From: Candidatus Gastranaerophilales bacterium | Lineage (GTDB): Bacteria; Cyanobacteriota; Vampirovibrionia; Gastranaerophilales; Gastranaerophilaceae | Direction: 5' to 3' | Assembly: GCA_910587175.1 (NCBI GenBank) | Contig: CAJULH010000053.1 | Span: 1 to 13,317, forward strand | DNA length: 13,317 bases | Shown here: positions 1 to 6,532 of the stretch, one piece after another | Position numbering within the stretch: the stretch's first letter is position 1 | Layout: each line of letters begins with the position of its first letter | Notes under the pieces: model-generated | Databases searched by the model: none | Told to the model about the DNA's origin: nothing | What the model saw: only the letters and a program-made list of their open reading frames with translations | Position numbers and translations under genes: made by a program

Positions 1-578
1 TTAAGAACTCCTTTGCTGTATTCATTATAGGTATTTATTTTGCCATCATCATCTTCGTCAAACTGTTCATTTCTTTGTTTGATATTAAAGCCGCCTTCTG
101 CTTCATCATAATAAAAAGCAGTTTTGTATTCAGGGTTGCCGTTTGAATTTTCATCAACAGTAATTTCGCTTGCGGTATAAAAACCTGCATCATCAGAACC
201 ATAGCAATAACCGCCAAAGCTAAATTCAGCATTACCGTCATTGTCCCTGTCTATATAAGCGCCTTGAAATTTATCTTCTTTTATTAAATCAAAAATATTT
301 GTATCAAGCATTTTACTAAGCTGTTCTTCAGGCACATACCAGGCAGTTTCCGGCGTTCCCGATTCGTTTGGCTTATTTGGCACATCACATAAAAATGTAA
401 CCGGAGTGCCATCATCAGTTTCAATTTTAATCTCAAAGCATTTTCCTTCCCAGCAGGCAGGAGCTGTGGTAGAAATCACGCTTTTTGATGATAGTTTACA
501 ATTTTCATCAAATAAACCTTTTATAGTGTTAAAATCCCTATTATTACCCAGATACGAAGGGTTTCCTTTTATCTCCAT
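1..578 (-). CDS. Hypothetical acidic protein with Asp-rich calcium-loop-like motifs (C-terminus cut by window edge)
   Basis: An open frame of 192 codons begins at an ATG (complement of 576-578) and runs off the left edge without a stop. I do not recognise the family. The visible part has no signal peptide or membrane segment. It is rich in Asp, Glu and Asn and contains two loops of the D-x-D-x-D-G type: DRDNDG near residue 138 and DEDDDGKIN near residue 182. The second matches the first nine positions of an EF-hand or dockerin half-repeat, with Asn at position 12 as in dockerins rather than the EF-hand Glu. Calcium binding is therefore possible but inferred. Four Cys lie in the visible part outside these loops. 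The ribosome site is weak (AGAGAGAGAAA before the ATG). The gene stands alone behind its own presumed promoter and is separated from the ABC ATPase gene by 147 bp. The reading frame itself is well supported by continuous, non-repetitive coding sequence. Confidence 0.72.
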   Translation of the reverse strand, partial: MEIKGNPSYLGNNRDFNTIKGLFDENCKLSSKSVISTTAPACWEGKCFEIKIETDDGTPVTFLCDVPNKPNESGTPETAWYVPEEQLSKMLDTNIFDLIKEDKFQGAYIDRDNDGNAEFSFGGYCYGSDDAGFYTASEITVDENSNGNPEYKTAFYYDEAEGGFNIKQRNEQFDEDDDGKINTYNEYSKGVL

Positions 579-591
579 TTTCTCTCTCTTG

Positions 592-635
592 ATTATATTT
601 TGTCTATACTTTATATATATTTTAATAAAGTATAG
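592..635 (-). promoter_or_regulatory. Candidate promoter with an 11-bp perfect inverted repeat
   Basis: On the minus strand a perfect TATAAT (complement of 592-597) lies about 14 nt upstream of the ATG at 578. Immediately upstream of it is a perfect inverted repeat, CTATACTTTAT at 604-614 and ATAAAGTATAG at 625-635, with a 10-nt spacer, covering the place where a -35 box would sit. No poly-T follows either arm, so an operator is more likely than a terminator. No convincing -35 hexamer is visible. The link to regulation of the leftmost gene is inference from position only. Confidence 0.4.
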
Positions 636-683
636 CCGGGTTTAAAAATTGCCCCGAAAAACACTTATAAAAAATTAATCTTT

Positions 684-717
684 AAAAAACTTTACAAATA
701 TTTAATGTATCAGTTTT
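684..717 (-). terminator. Weak intrinsic terminator candidate after the ABC ATPase gene
   Basis: Read on the minus strand just past the ATPase stop, AAAACT (complement of 712-717) can pair with AGTTTT (complement of 686-691). There is an inner ACA/TGT pairing and a run of six T at the distal end. The stem is short and almost all A-U, so this is only a possible terminator for the three-gene operon. Confidence 0.28.
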
Positions 718-725
718 GAGGCAAA

Positions 726-1727
726 CTATTCATACAGTTTGCAAGCCACTTTAGAGCCATCAGCCTGGGTTTTCAAAGTAAATATTTTTTGAGAGCATAC
801 CTCTTTTGCATTTTTGCATCTGGGATGATACGGGCATCCTGCAACCGGCTTTGTAATTGGCGAAGGATTACCCTTTATGTTTTCAAGTTTTTTACCCTTA
901 ATTGTGGGCAGCGCTGCAAGCAGAGCCTTTGTATAAGGATGCTTTGGATTGCTAAAAAGTGCATCGGCAGGGGCTTCTTCCACCACTTTTCCCAAATACA
1001 TAATGGATACAAAATCGGCGTATTGTTTCACTATGCCTAAATCATGGGTAATAAGAATAATGGACTTTCCGCTTTTTTTAATGCCGGATAAAAGTTTTAA
1101 AATCTGTGCCTGAATAGTAACATCCAAAGCAGTTGTGGGCTCATCTGCAATAATCACATCGGCTTTTGAAGACAATGCCATCGCAATAATCACCCTTTGT
1201 TTCATACCGCCTGAAAGCTCATGCGGGTATGCCTTCATACGCTCCTTTGGATTTACAATTTCAACATCTTCAAGCGCATTTAGCGCAATCTTATACGCCT
1301 CTTTTTTGGATACATTATTATGCAGCAAAACCGTCTCTATCATCTGATTTTCAATGGTATATAAAGGATTCAGGGAAGTCATCGGATCTTGCGGAATAAG
1401 TGCTATCTTTCTGCCCCTTATTTTCCTTAAATCTTTGTCCTTCAGGGAAAGGATATTTCTGTTTTCAAACAAAATCTCCCCGTTCGTGATTTTGGCATTC
1501 TTTGGAAGAAGCTTTAAAATACTCATCACGGTCATCGTTTTGCCGCATCCGGATTCACCCACAATAGCGTGTATTTTTCCTCTTTGAATGTCGAAATTGA
1601 CACTATGAATTGCGGGGTAAAATTTTTCATCAATTTCAAACCCTAAAGATAAATTATTTATTTCTATAATATTTTGGCTGCTGCCCGCATCTTCATTGTT
1701 GCTGCCGCATTTTTGAATGTCATGCAT
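726..1727 (-). CDS. Peptide/nickel-type ABC transporter ATP-binding protein (OppD/DppD family), without its permeases
   Basis: This 333-residue protein is a complete cytoplasmic ATPase of the oligopeptide/dipeptide import family. The order of motifs is Walker A GESGCGKT (57-64), Q-loop Gln113, signature LSGGMKQRV (171-179), Walker B VIIADEP (191-197) and H-loop His228. The family's C-terminal extension then begins at NPKHPYTKALL (260-270). That tail has the CPxxPRC cluster with Cys298, 304, 311 and 329; in OppD structures an equivalent set binds a [4Fe-4S] cluster. The ATG at 1727 is 8 nt after the stop of the upstream cysteine-cluster gene and has no clear Shine-Dalgarno sequence, so translational coupling is likely. 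No permease, substrate-binding protein or second ATPase (OppF) is nearby, so the substrate cannot be told and the partner subunits must be elsewhere. The family call is firm; peptide as substrate is an inference. Confidence 0.93.
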   Translation of the reverse strand: MHDIQKCGSNNEDAGSSQNIIEINNLSLGFEIDEKFYPAIHSVNFDIQRGKIHAIVGESGCGKTMTVMSILKLLPKNAKITNGEILFENRNILSLKDKDLRKIRGRKIALIPQDPMTSLNPLYTIENQMIETVLLHNNVSKKEAYKIALNALEDVEIVNPKERMKAYPHELSGGMKQRVIIAMALSSKADVIIADEPTTALDVTIQAQILKLLSGIKKSGKSIILITHDLGIVKQYADFVSIMYLGKVVEEAPADALFSNPKHPYTKALLAALPTIKGKKLENIKGNPSPITKPVAGCPYHPRCKNAKEVCSQKIFTLKTQADGSKVACKLYE

Positions 1728-1735
1728 AGATTAAA

Positions 1736-2362
1736 CTATACCATATTACTCCGCTTTTTTGTACTATCCTTCTTTGTTTCATCCAGGTAGAATTTCCTGA
1801 CATCATTCAGCGCCTTTATATACATTGCCTTTATTTCATTTTCATCCTTCCAAACATTGTAAGCACAGGTTTTTGGAAGCCTTTCAAGCGGAGTATCTGG
1901 AAAATTTCTGCAAACATCCGGTCTTTTATGGTAAATAGGGCAAAAATATTTACCATTCTTTATTTCTGCTTTTTTACAGTGGTAAAAATAACATCCCTGC
2001 AGAGAATAAGGTTCAGCAAGGTCTTTAAATCCGGAGGGCGGAATATTTTCGGAGTATAATTCAAAGGTTTCAAGAAAGCTTTTTGATGTTCTATCACCCG
2101 CTTTTGCGCGCTTTAAGAGCTCCCCAGGCGAAAATTCGCTTACAGCAAAACGGCAGCAAACCCCGCATTGTATGCATTTTATTTTGTTAAAAGCGGCTTT
2201 TATTTCATTCTCAGAGCTTAAAATTTCATTTTTCAGCGTCACATCCAAATAGAATATTGCTTCATCAGAACTTTTAAACCCTGCAATTTTCTTTTCAACT
2301 GCTCTTTTAGATTTAAGAAAAATTTCCCTGTAAAGCTTGTTTTTAGAGGCACCGGAATCCAT
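1736..2362 (-). CDS. YkgJ-family cysteine-cluster protein (putative zinc- or iron-binding)
   Basis: The 208-residue product carries the CxxCxxCC hallmark of the YkgJ/PF03692 family at Cys63, Cys66, Cys69 and Cys70 (CIQCGVCCR). Further Cys at 124, 129, 141, 151 and 166 lie in contexts typical of the family, such as CPIYHKRPDVCRNFP. These conserved Cys are thought to bind zinc or iron-sulfur, but the biochemical function of the family is not established. About 60 N-terminal residues, charged and helical, precede the cluster. No signal peptide or membrane segment is seen, so it should be cytoplasmic. It starts 3 nt after the stop of the CoA-activase-like gene and ends 8 nt before the ATPase gene, so all three are probably co-transcribed. 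A neighbouring Fe-S protein makes a role in metal or cluster handling conceivable, but that is inference. Confidence 0.88.
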   Translation of the reverse strand: MDSGASKNKLYREIFLKSKRAVEKKIAGFKSSDEAIFYLDVTLKNEILSSENEIKAAFNKIKCIQCGVCCRFAVSEFSPGELLKRAKAGDRTSKSFLETFELYSENIPPSGFKDLAEPYSLQGCYFYHCKKAEIKNGKYFCPIYHKRPDVCRNFPDTPLERLPKTCAYNVWKDENEIKAMYIKALNDVRKFYLDETKKDSTKKRSNMV

Positions 2363-2365
2363 AAG

Positions 2366-3532
2366 TTATACAGCAGTTTTTTCTTTGGAAGCTGTTGCAT
2401 TATCTGAATTTTGGGATTTCAATTTGTTTCGCATTTTCTTTCTTCGCATCAAATCCACAAAAGCCTCCAGCCTTGTCAGATAACCCGCTTTTCCTGTCTG
2501 TTCATCCATAATTAAAGAAAGAATTGGCAAGTCCACATCCTCTCTCATTTTTGGAAAAATATTCTGGGACATAATTTCGGGCATGCAGGTAAATGGGGAA
2601 ACGTGGATAAGTCCGTCTGTACCGCGTTCTTCTGCATACATTACATCTGAAATACATTCAAGCGCATCTCCGCCAATATCCCTCATAAGATAAGGTTTTG
2701 CCATTCTGAATGCGCGCTCCAGGTGGGTTTCGCCTTTTTTGCACATTTTTGGAATAATAGCATCTTTTAAAAAGCCTGAAACAGTGAGGCTGCGTCTTGT
2801 CTGGACACCCATTTTACCAAGCTCTCTTTCAATATTCTGGTTTGAAAATCTGTCCAAAACAAGAAAAATTTCACCTGTTAAATCCACATGGAGCACTTCT
2901 TTATCCGGGTCGATTTTTACATTTGAAATCTCTTTCAATCCAGCCTTAAGAGCTTTTTTGAGTTCGCGTGTAGTGTTTGCATCAGACACCATTTTAAGCG
3001 CTCTGTTAAATGCCTTTTCGGCATCGCCCGTCTTGATTTCACGTGCTCTGTGGTAAGATAAGAATTTTTCAAGTTCATCAATTGCAAAAACTTTTCTTAC
3101 TGCAATATTTATTGCCCTGATTATGGGAACAGGGTTTTTCGTGCCTGTAAGTTCCGTTAAAAATCTGTACATTCCTTTAAAACCGTCATAGAGGTTTAAT
3201 TCAATATAATTTGCATCATAGCCAAGATCTTTAAGGACATTTTTGATGCTTTTTCCGTATTCTCCAAGTCTGCAGATGCCGGGAGAAGTAATCATTGCAA
3301 CGTAATCCGTGCCGCCTTCAATTGCTTCAATAAAATTTCCTAAAATTAACTTATACGGCAAACAAATGGCTTCAGGCGAATTTTTCGTACCTAAAGAAAG
3401 TGTTTTCTTGCTTGTATAAGGCGGTATAAAAGGTTCAATACCCATTTTTTTAAGTGCAGCAGCCCACGCTATTGAAATGGTCCCCATATGAGGAAAGGCA
3501 ACCTTCATTTTTCTTTTATTATTATTTTCCAT
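2366..3532 (-). CDS. 2-hydroxyacyl-CoA dehydratase/CoA-activase family protein (HgdB-like, COG3581-type)
   Basis: The 388-residue product resembles the Fe-S proteins grouped with 2-hydroxyglutaryl-CoA dehydratase D components and 'acyl-CoA dehydratase activase-related' proteins. Recognisable pieces are the N-terminal beta strand VAFPHMG, SPEAICLPYK (Cys57), SPGICRLGEYG (Cys87), SPFTCMPEIM (Cys316) and the closing LSLIMDEQTGKAGYLTRLEAFVDLMR (split here as residues 339-363), which is characteristic of this group. Cys57, Cys87 and Cys316 are likely [4Fe-4S] ligands by family analogy; Cys264 and Cys293 are also present. Related proteins often come with an ATP-hydrolysing BadF/HgdC activase, and none is present here, so the true reaction and substrate are unknown. 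The ATG at 3532 is used; a second ATG eight codons later, just before the conserved strand, is an alternative, and neither has a strong ribosome site. The last 20 or so residues are a charged tail. It is the first gene of the leftward operon. Confidence 0.85.
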   Translation of the reverse strand: MENNNKRKMKVAFPHMGTISIAWAAALKKMGIEPFIPPYTSKKTLSLGTKNSPEAICLPYKLILGNFIEAIEGGTDYVAMITSPGICRLGEYGKSIKNVLKDLGYDANYIELNLYDGFKGMYRFLTELTGTKNPVPIIRAINIAVRKVFAIDELEKFLSYHRAREIKTGDAEKAFNRALKMVSDANTTRELKKALKAGLKEISNVKIDPDKEVLHVDLTGEIFLVLDRFSNQNIERELGKMGVQTRRSLTVSGFLKDAIIPKMCKKGETHLERAFRMAKPYLMRDIGGDALECISDVMYAEERGTDGLIHVSPFTCMPEIMSQNIFPKMREDVDLPILSLIMDEQTGKAGYLTRLEAFVDLMRRKKMRNKLKSQNSDNATASKEKTAV

Positions 3533-3579
3533 AACTTATTCAAAACCCGTTTTTTAAAGTCACTTATATTGTTGCATAA

Positions 3580-3604
3580 AAATATTTTTTTATAAAAAAT
3601 ATTT
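3580..3604. repeat. AT-only perfect inverted repeat in the divergent intergenic region
   Basis: The arms AAATATTTTTT (3580-3590) and AAAAAATATTT (3594-3604) are perfectly complementary around TAT. The repeat lies between the leftward operon and the acyl-CoA ligase promoter, where it could act as an operator or simply reflect AT-rich sequence. No promoter for the leftward operon could be placed with confidence in this gap. Confidence 0.4.
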
Positions 3605-3630
3605 ACATTTTTCTCCATAATGTTGAAATG

Positions 3631-3639
3631 TGGTATAAT
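3631..3639 (+). promoter_or_regulatory. Extended -10 promoter of the acyl-CoA ligase gene
   Basis: TGGTATAAT is a perfect -10 hexamer (TATAAT at 3634-3639) with an upstream TG in the extended -10 position, which can compensate for the lack of a clear -35 box. Transcription would begin near 3646. That is downstream of the ATG at 3620, and it argues that this ATG is not the true start of the ligase gene. Confidence 0.6.
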
Positions 3640-3682
3640 TTCTAGAAAAGTATTTAGGATTGTGCTTGACTTTGGGGGAAAA

Positions 3683-5362
3683 TTGAAATTAAAAAGACGC
3701 AGTATTTTATCGCTCCTGGAAAACAAAACCTGCAGCTACGAAGACAGGATTGCTCTTGGAATAAAAGATGATTTTGGATGGAAAGATTTTACATACAAGG
3801 GTCTGGGGCTTATATCAAGAAAACTTGCACGATATTTGATTGAAGATTTAAATGTCGCAAAAGAATCAAGAGCTGTAATTTTATCAGAATCAAAACCCGA
3901 ATACGGAGCATGCGTTTTTGCATCGGTATTATCAGGACTTATATGTGTACCTTTAGATATAAAACTGACCAAATATGAACTTAAATCAATACTTTCAGAT
4001 GCACTGCCCGAAGTAGTTTTTGTCAGCGCAAAATATCTTGATATGGCAAAATATCTGCAGTCTGAAATTTCTTCCATAAAACATATAATAATGATTGATG
4101 AATATTTTGAAGACAGAAACATTGTAAATTTATACGAGCTGCCAAACGAATACAATGCAAAATGGAGAATAAGGGGTTCAAAAGCAACTGCATTTATAAT
4201 CTATACATCCGGTACAACCGGCTCTCCAAAAGGTGTTGAGATTTCCTTTAAAAATATTACAAGCCAGCTGGAAGATTTAGAAAGAGTACTTGTAAAGATA
4301 TTACCTAATGATAAAGTGAAAACTCTTTCTATTCTTCCTATGAATCATCTTTTTGAAATGACCGTCGGGTTTTCAACATTTTTAAATTTCGGATTTTCCG
4401 TTTATTACACAAAAAGTTTAAAACCAAAGGATATTTTAGGCATTATGTCTGAAAAGCAGATTGAGTTTATGATTACAGTTCCTGCGTTTTTAAAACTTTT
4501 AAAAGCGTCAATTGAAAACGAAATTAAAAACTCTTCAAAAAGAAGGCAGGCTGTGTTTAAAACTGTATACCATATGGCAAAATTTATACCATTCTATTGT
4601 GTTAAAAAACTTTTATTTAAAAAAATCCATAATAAATTTGGCGGCAAATTCATAGGCTTTCTGTCTGGCGGTGCACCTTTAGACATTCATTGTGCCAGAT
4701 TTTTTGAAAGAATAGGAATGAAGGTATACCAGGGTTACGGACTCTCTGAGACAAGCCCTGTGGTTTCCGTTAATTATGACAAGCGTTCCGCTCTAAGTTC
4801 TGTCGGGCGCCCGTTGAGCCAGTATGATGTTAAAATAGACGAAAACACCGGAGAATTACTGCTAAAGGGACCATCCATTATGAAAGGATACCATAACAGA
4901 CCGGATTTAACTGCAGAAGTCATAGATGCAGATGGCTGGCTGCACACGGGTGATATTGCAAAGCAGGATTCTGACGGACACATATATATAACAGGCAGAA
5001 TTAAGAATATGATTGCTCTTTCAGGAGGCAAGAAAGTATTCCCCGAAGAGGTGGAAATGGTTCTTGAAAAGAGCAACCTTATAGCTGAAGTATGCGTACT
5101 TGGAGAAACAAGAACTTTTGGCGTAAAAGACGGTACGGAAGAAGTGGCTGCCGTAATTGTTCCAAAAGAAGAACTTTACCAACAGCATTCAGATGATGAA
5201 GTGGAAAAGATGGTAAGAGACGAGGTTAAGCTTCTTTCTCAAAAACTGACCCAGTATAAAAGACCAAGCAATGTCATAATAAGAAAAGAGCCTCTTGAAA
5301 GAACAACTACAAGAAAAGTTAAAAGAAAAGAAGTGCAAAAGGTACTTTCTGCAGCAAAATGA
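3683..5362 (+). CDS. Long-chain acyl-CoA ligase (AMP-forming, FadD-like)
   Basis: With the TTG start at 3683 the product has 559 residues. It is an adenylate-forming enzyme that would activate a fatty acid with ATP and CoA. Motifs, in this numbering, are the P-loop YTSGTTGSPKG (174-184), YGLSETSP (352-359), WLHTGD with Asp423, the hinge GRIKNMI starting Gly438-Arg439, and a C-terminal Lys near 545 in TTTRKVKRKE. Linker FLSGGAPLD and the overall length fit long-chain acyl-CoA synthetases better than acetyl-CoA synthetases. The frame is open back to an ATG at 3620, but a TATAAT promoter lies after that ATG. A GGGGGAA ribosome site directly precedes the TTG, and the peptide from there (LKLKRRSILSLLE) looks like a natural N-terminus. 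A GTG at 3662 is a third option. No membrane segment is evident. The gene has a convergent neighbour starting at the very next base after its TGA. Confidence 0.9.
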   Translation: MKLKRRSILSLLENKTCSYEDRIALGIKDDFGWKDFTYKGLGLISRKLARYLIEDLNVAKESRAVILSESKPEYGACVFASVLSGLICVPLDIKLTKYELKSILSDALPEVVFVSAKYLDMAKYLQSEISSIKHIIMIDEYFEDRNIVNLYELPNEYNAKWRIRGSKATAFIIYTSGTTGSPKGVEISFKNITSQLEDLERVLVKILPNDKVKTLSILPMNHLFEMTVGFSTFLNFGFSVYYTKSLKPKDILGIMSEKQIEFMITVPAFLKLLKASIENEIKNSSKRRQAVFKTVYHMAKFIPFYCVKKLLFKKIHNKFGGKFIGFLSGGAPLDIHCARFFERIGMKVYQGYGLSETSPVVSVNYDKRSALSSVGRPLSQYDVKIDENTGELLLKGPSIMKGYHNRPDLTAEVIDADGWLHTGDIAKQDSDGHIYITGRIKNMIALSGGKKVFPEEVEMVLEKSNLIAEVCVLGETRTFGVKDGTEEVAAVIVPKEELYQQHSDDEVEKMVRDEVKLLSQKLTQYKRPSNVIIRKEPLERTTTRKVKRKEVQKVLSAAK

Positions 5363-6307
5363 TTATATCAGTGAAAGGACTTTGCTAAACCCTTCAGGAA
5401 GACTGGGCTTTTTAAGCTTTTCGCCTATTTCTTCTGCTCTTGAATATAAATAACACTGATTAATATAATCATTGTATGCAGCTATGTCATCTTCATCCAT
5501 TGCTTCAAAAATCTTTTGAAGCTCTTTGTTCACTACACCATGTTCTGTTGCAGCCCCTTTGGTTTTGAAATTATAAAAAAGATGCTCTTTCAGGTTTACA
5601 AGATTTGTTTTGTCGCCCGTTATTTGCAACTCAAGAGTAGTTGTATCAAATTTATCTCTGAAATAAAGATTTACGCCGGTAAAGCCTGTTTTCTTCTCAA
5701 TATGACCAGCATGCAGAAAACCTTTGTTCACAAGACGTTCTACCTGTTCATCATTAAAATAAGGTTTTTTACCATGGTTTATAAAATGACTCGGTATAAG
5801 TTCCCCTGAATTAACCAGGGATTCTATCCTTTTTACAATTTTTTCAATTGAGGCAGCTCTACCCCCCGGCGTAGTTACAAGTTTAAAACCGTATAAATCA
5901 GGTATTGTATCAGCAATATTACAATTGCCCACCAGAATTCTGTCTGAACGTTTGAGTAATTTTGGCATAATAGAAGCTGATTCTTTTACTCTTCCTGTAA
6001 ATTGCGCACCGGTATCTTTAAAAGCGTTTTGTAAAAATTTAAAATATTCAGGAAAATTATCCTCTCCTATTTCATGGAGCTTTTCACTCAGCTGCTGCCA
6101 TACTTCTTTACAGGAATACGGATTGTCAGAAGCGTAAAGAATCTTTTCCAGCATTGCATTTTCATTCGCTTTTTTATTTGTTATGGATTCAAATGAATCT
6201 GCACATTTTGAAATAGCAGCAGCCAAAGTATTTGTTATTGGCTGTATAACGTTTGCTTTATTGAGTTTATCTATACCCTTGAAGCTTATGCTATTAATAA
6301 TATCCAT
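5363..6307 (-). CDS. Divergent RelA/SpoT-fold (pyrophospho)transferase-like protein, synthetase domain only
   Basis: The 314-residue product shows, in the right order and spacing, the landmarks of the RelA/SpoT synthetase fold. They are GRVKESASIMPKLLKR (105-120, the R-x-K-x-x-x-S-I motif), IADTIPDLYGFKLV (131-144, with Asp137 at the metal-binding DLxGxR position), TGFTGVNLYF (207-216, the usual GYRSxH segment), TTLELQIT (223-230, Glu226 at the VEIQIRT position) and a closing EHLFYNFKTKGAATEH (241-256). Key departures are GYRSxH changed to GFTGVN, which loses the stacking Tyr and the His, and Arg changed to Lys after DLxG. There is no HD hydrolase, TGS or ACT domain and no signal peptide. About 100 helical N-terminal residues follow a short MDIINSISFKG leader. 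A good AAGGA ribosome site precedes the ATG by 6 nt. The fold is inferred from motifs; whether it makes (p)ppGpp, another alarmone, modifies RNA, or is inactive cannot be told. Confidence 0.68.
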   Translation of the reverse strand: MDIINSISFKGIDKLNKANVIQPITNTLAAAISKCADSFESITNKKANENAMLEKILYASDNPYSCKEVWQQLSEKLHEIGEDNFPEYFKFLQNAFKDTGAQFTGRVKESASIMPKLLKRSDRILVGNCNIADTIPDLYGFKLVTTPGGRAASIEKIVKRIESLVNSGELIPSHFINHGKKPYFNDEQVERLVNKGFLHAGHIEKKTGFTGVNLYFRDKFDTTTLELQITGDKTNLVNLKEHLFYNFKTKGAATEHGVVNKELQKIFEAMDEDDIAAYNDYINQCYLYSRAEEIGEKLKKPSLPEGFSKVLSLI

Positions 6308-6331
6308 CCATAATCCTTTTTAAGGCATAAT

Positions 6332-6337
6332 ATTATA
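6332..6337 (-). promoter_or_regulatory. -10 box candidate for the RelA/SpoT-like gene
   Basis: TATAAT on the minus strand would place transcription start near 6325, about 18 nt before the start codon and including its AAGGA ribosome site. No good -35 hexamer lies at the expected distance, so this is tentative. Confidence 0.35.
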
Positions 6338-6450
6338 TAAAGATAAAAACTTTCTAAGGTTAAAAATTGACAAAACAGAAATACTTTTTATTGTAATACA
6401 AATAAAACCCCGGCAGGTTATAAAATCATATGTAAAATTTAACAAAAGAC

Positions 6451-6479
6451 TTGACTATAAACCCATTTTTTAGGACAAT
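6451..6479 (+). promoter_or_regulatory. Sigma70-type promoter of the SLH-protein gene
   Basis: TTGACT (6451-6456) and GACAAT (6474-6479) are separated by exactly 17 bp, matching the -35 and -10 consensus at 5/6 and 4/6 positions. Start of transcription would fall near 6486, giving a leader of about 47 nt that ends in a strong AGGAG ribosome site (6522-6526), 6 nt before the ATG at 6533. Confidence 0.62.
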
Positions 6480-6532
6480 CTACTTAAACCTTAACAGTAT
6501 TTAAATGATATTTGAAAGGATAGGAGAAGTAG

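Noticed and set aside
3505..3726. A 73-codon minus-strand frame across the divergent intergenic region.
   Set aside because: It overlaps the starts of both flanking genes, consists of AT-rich Phe/Lys/Asn codons, and covers the promoter of the acyl-CoA ligase gene.
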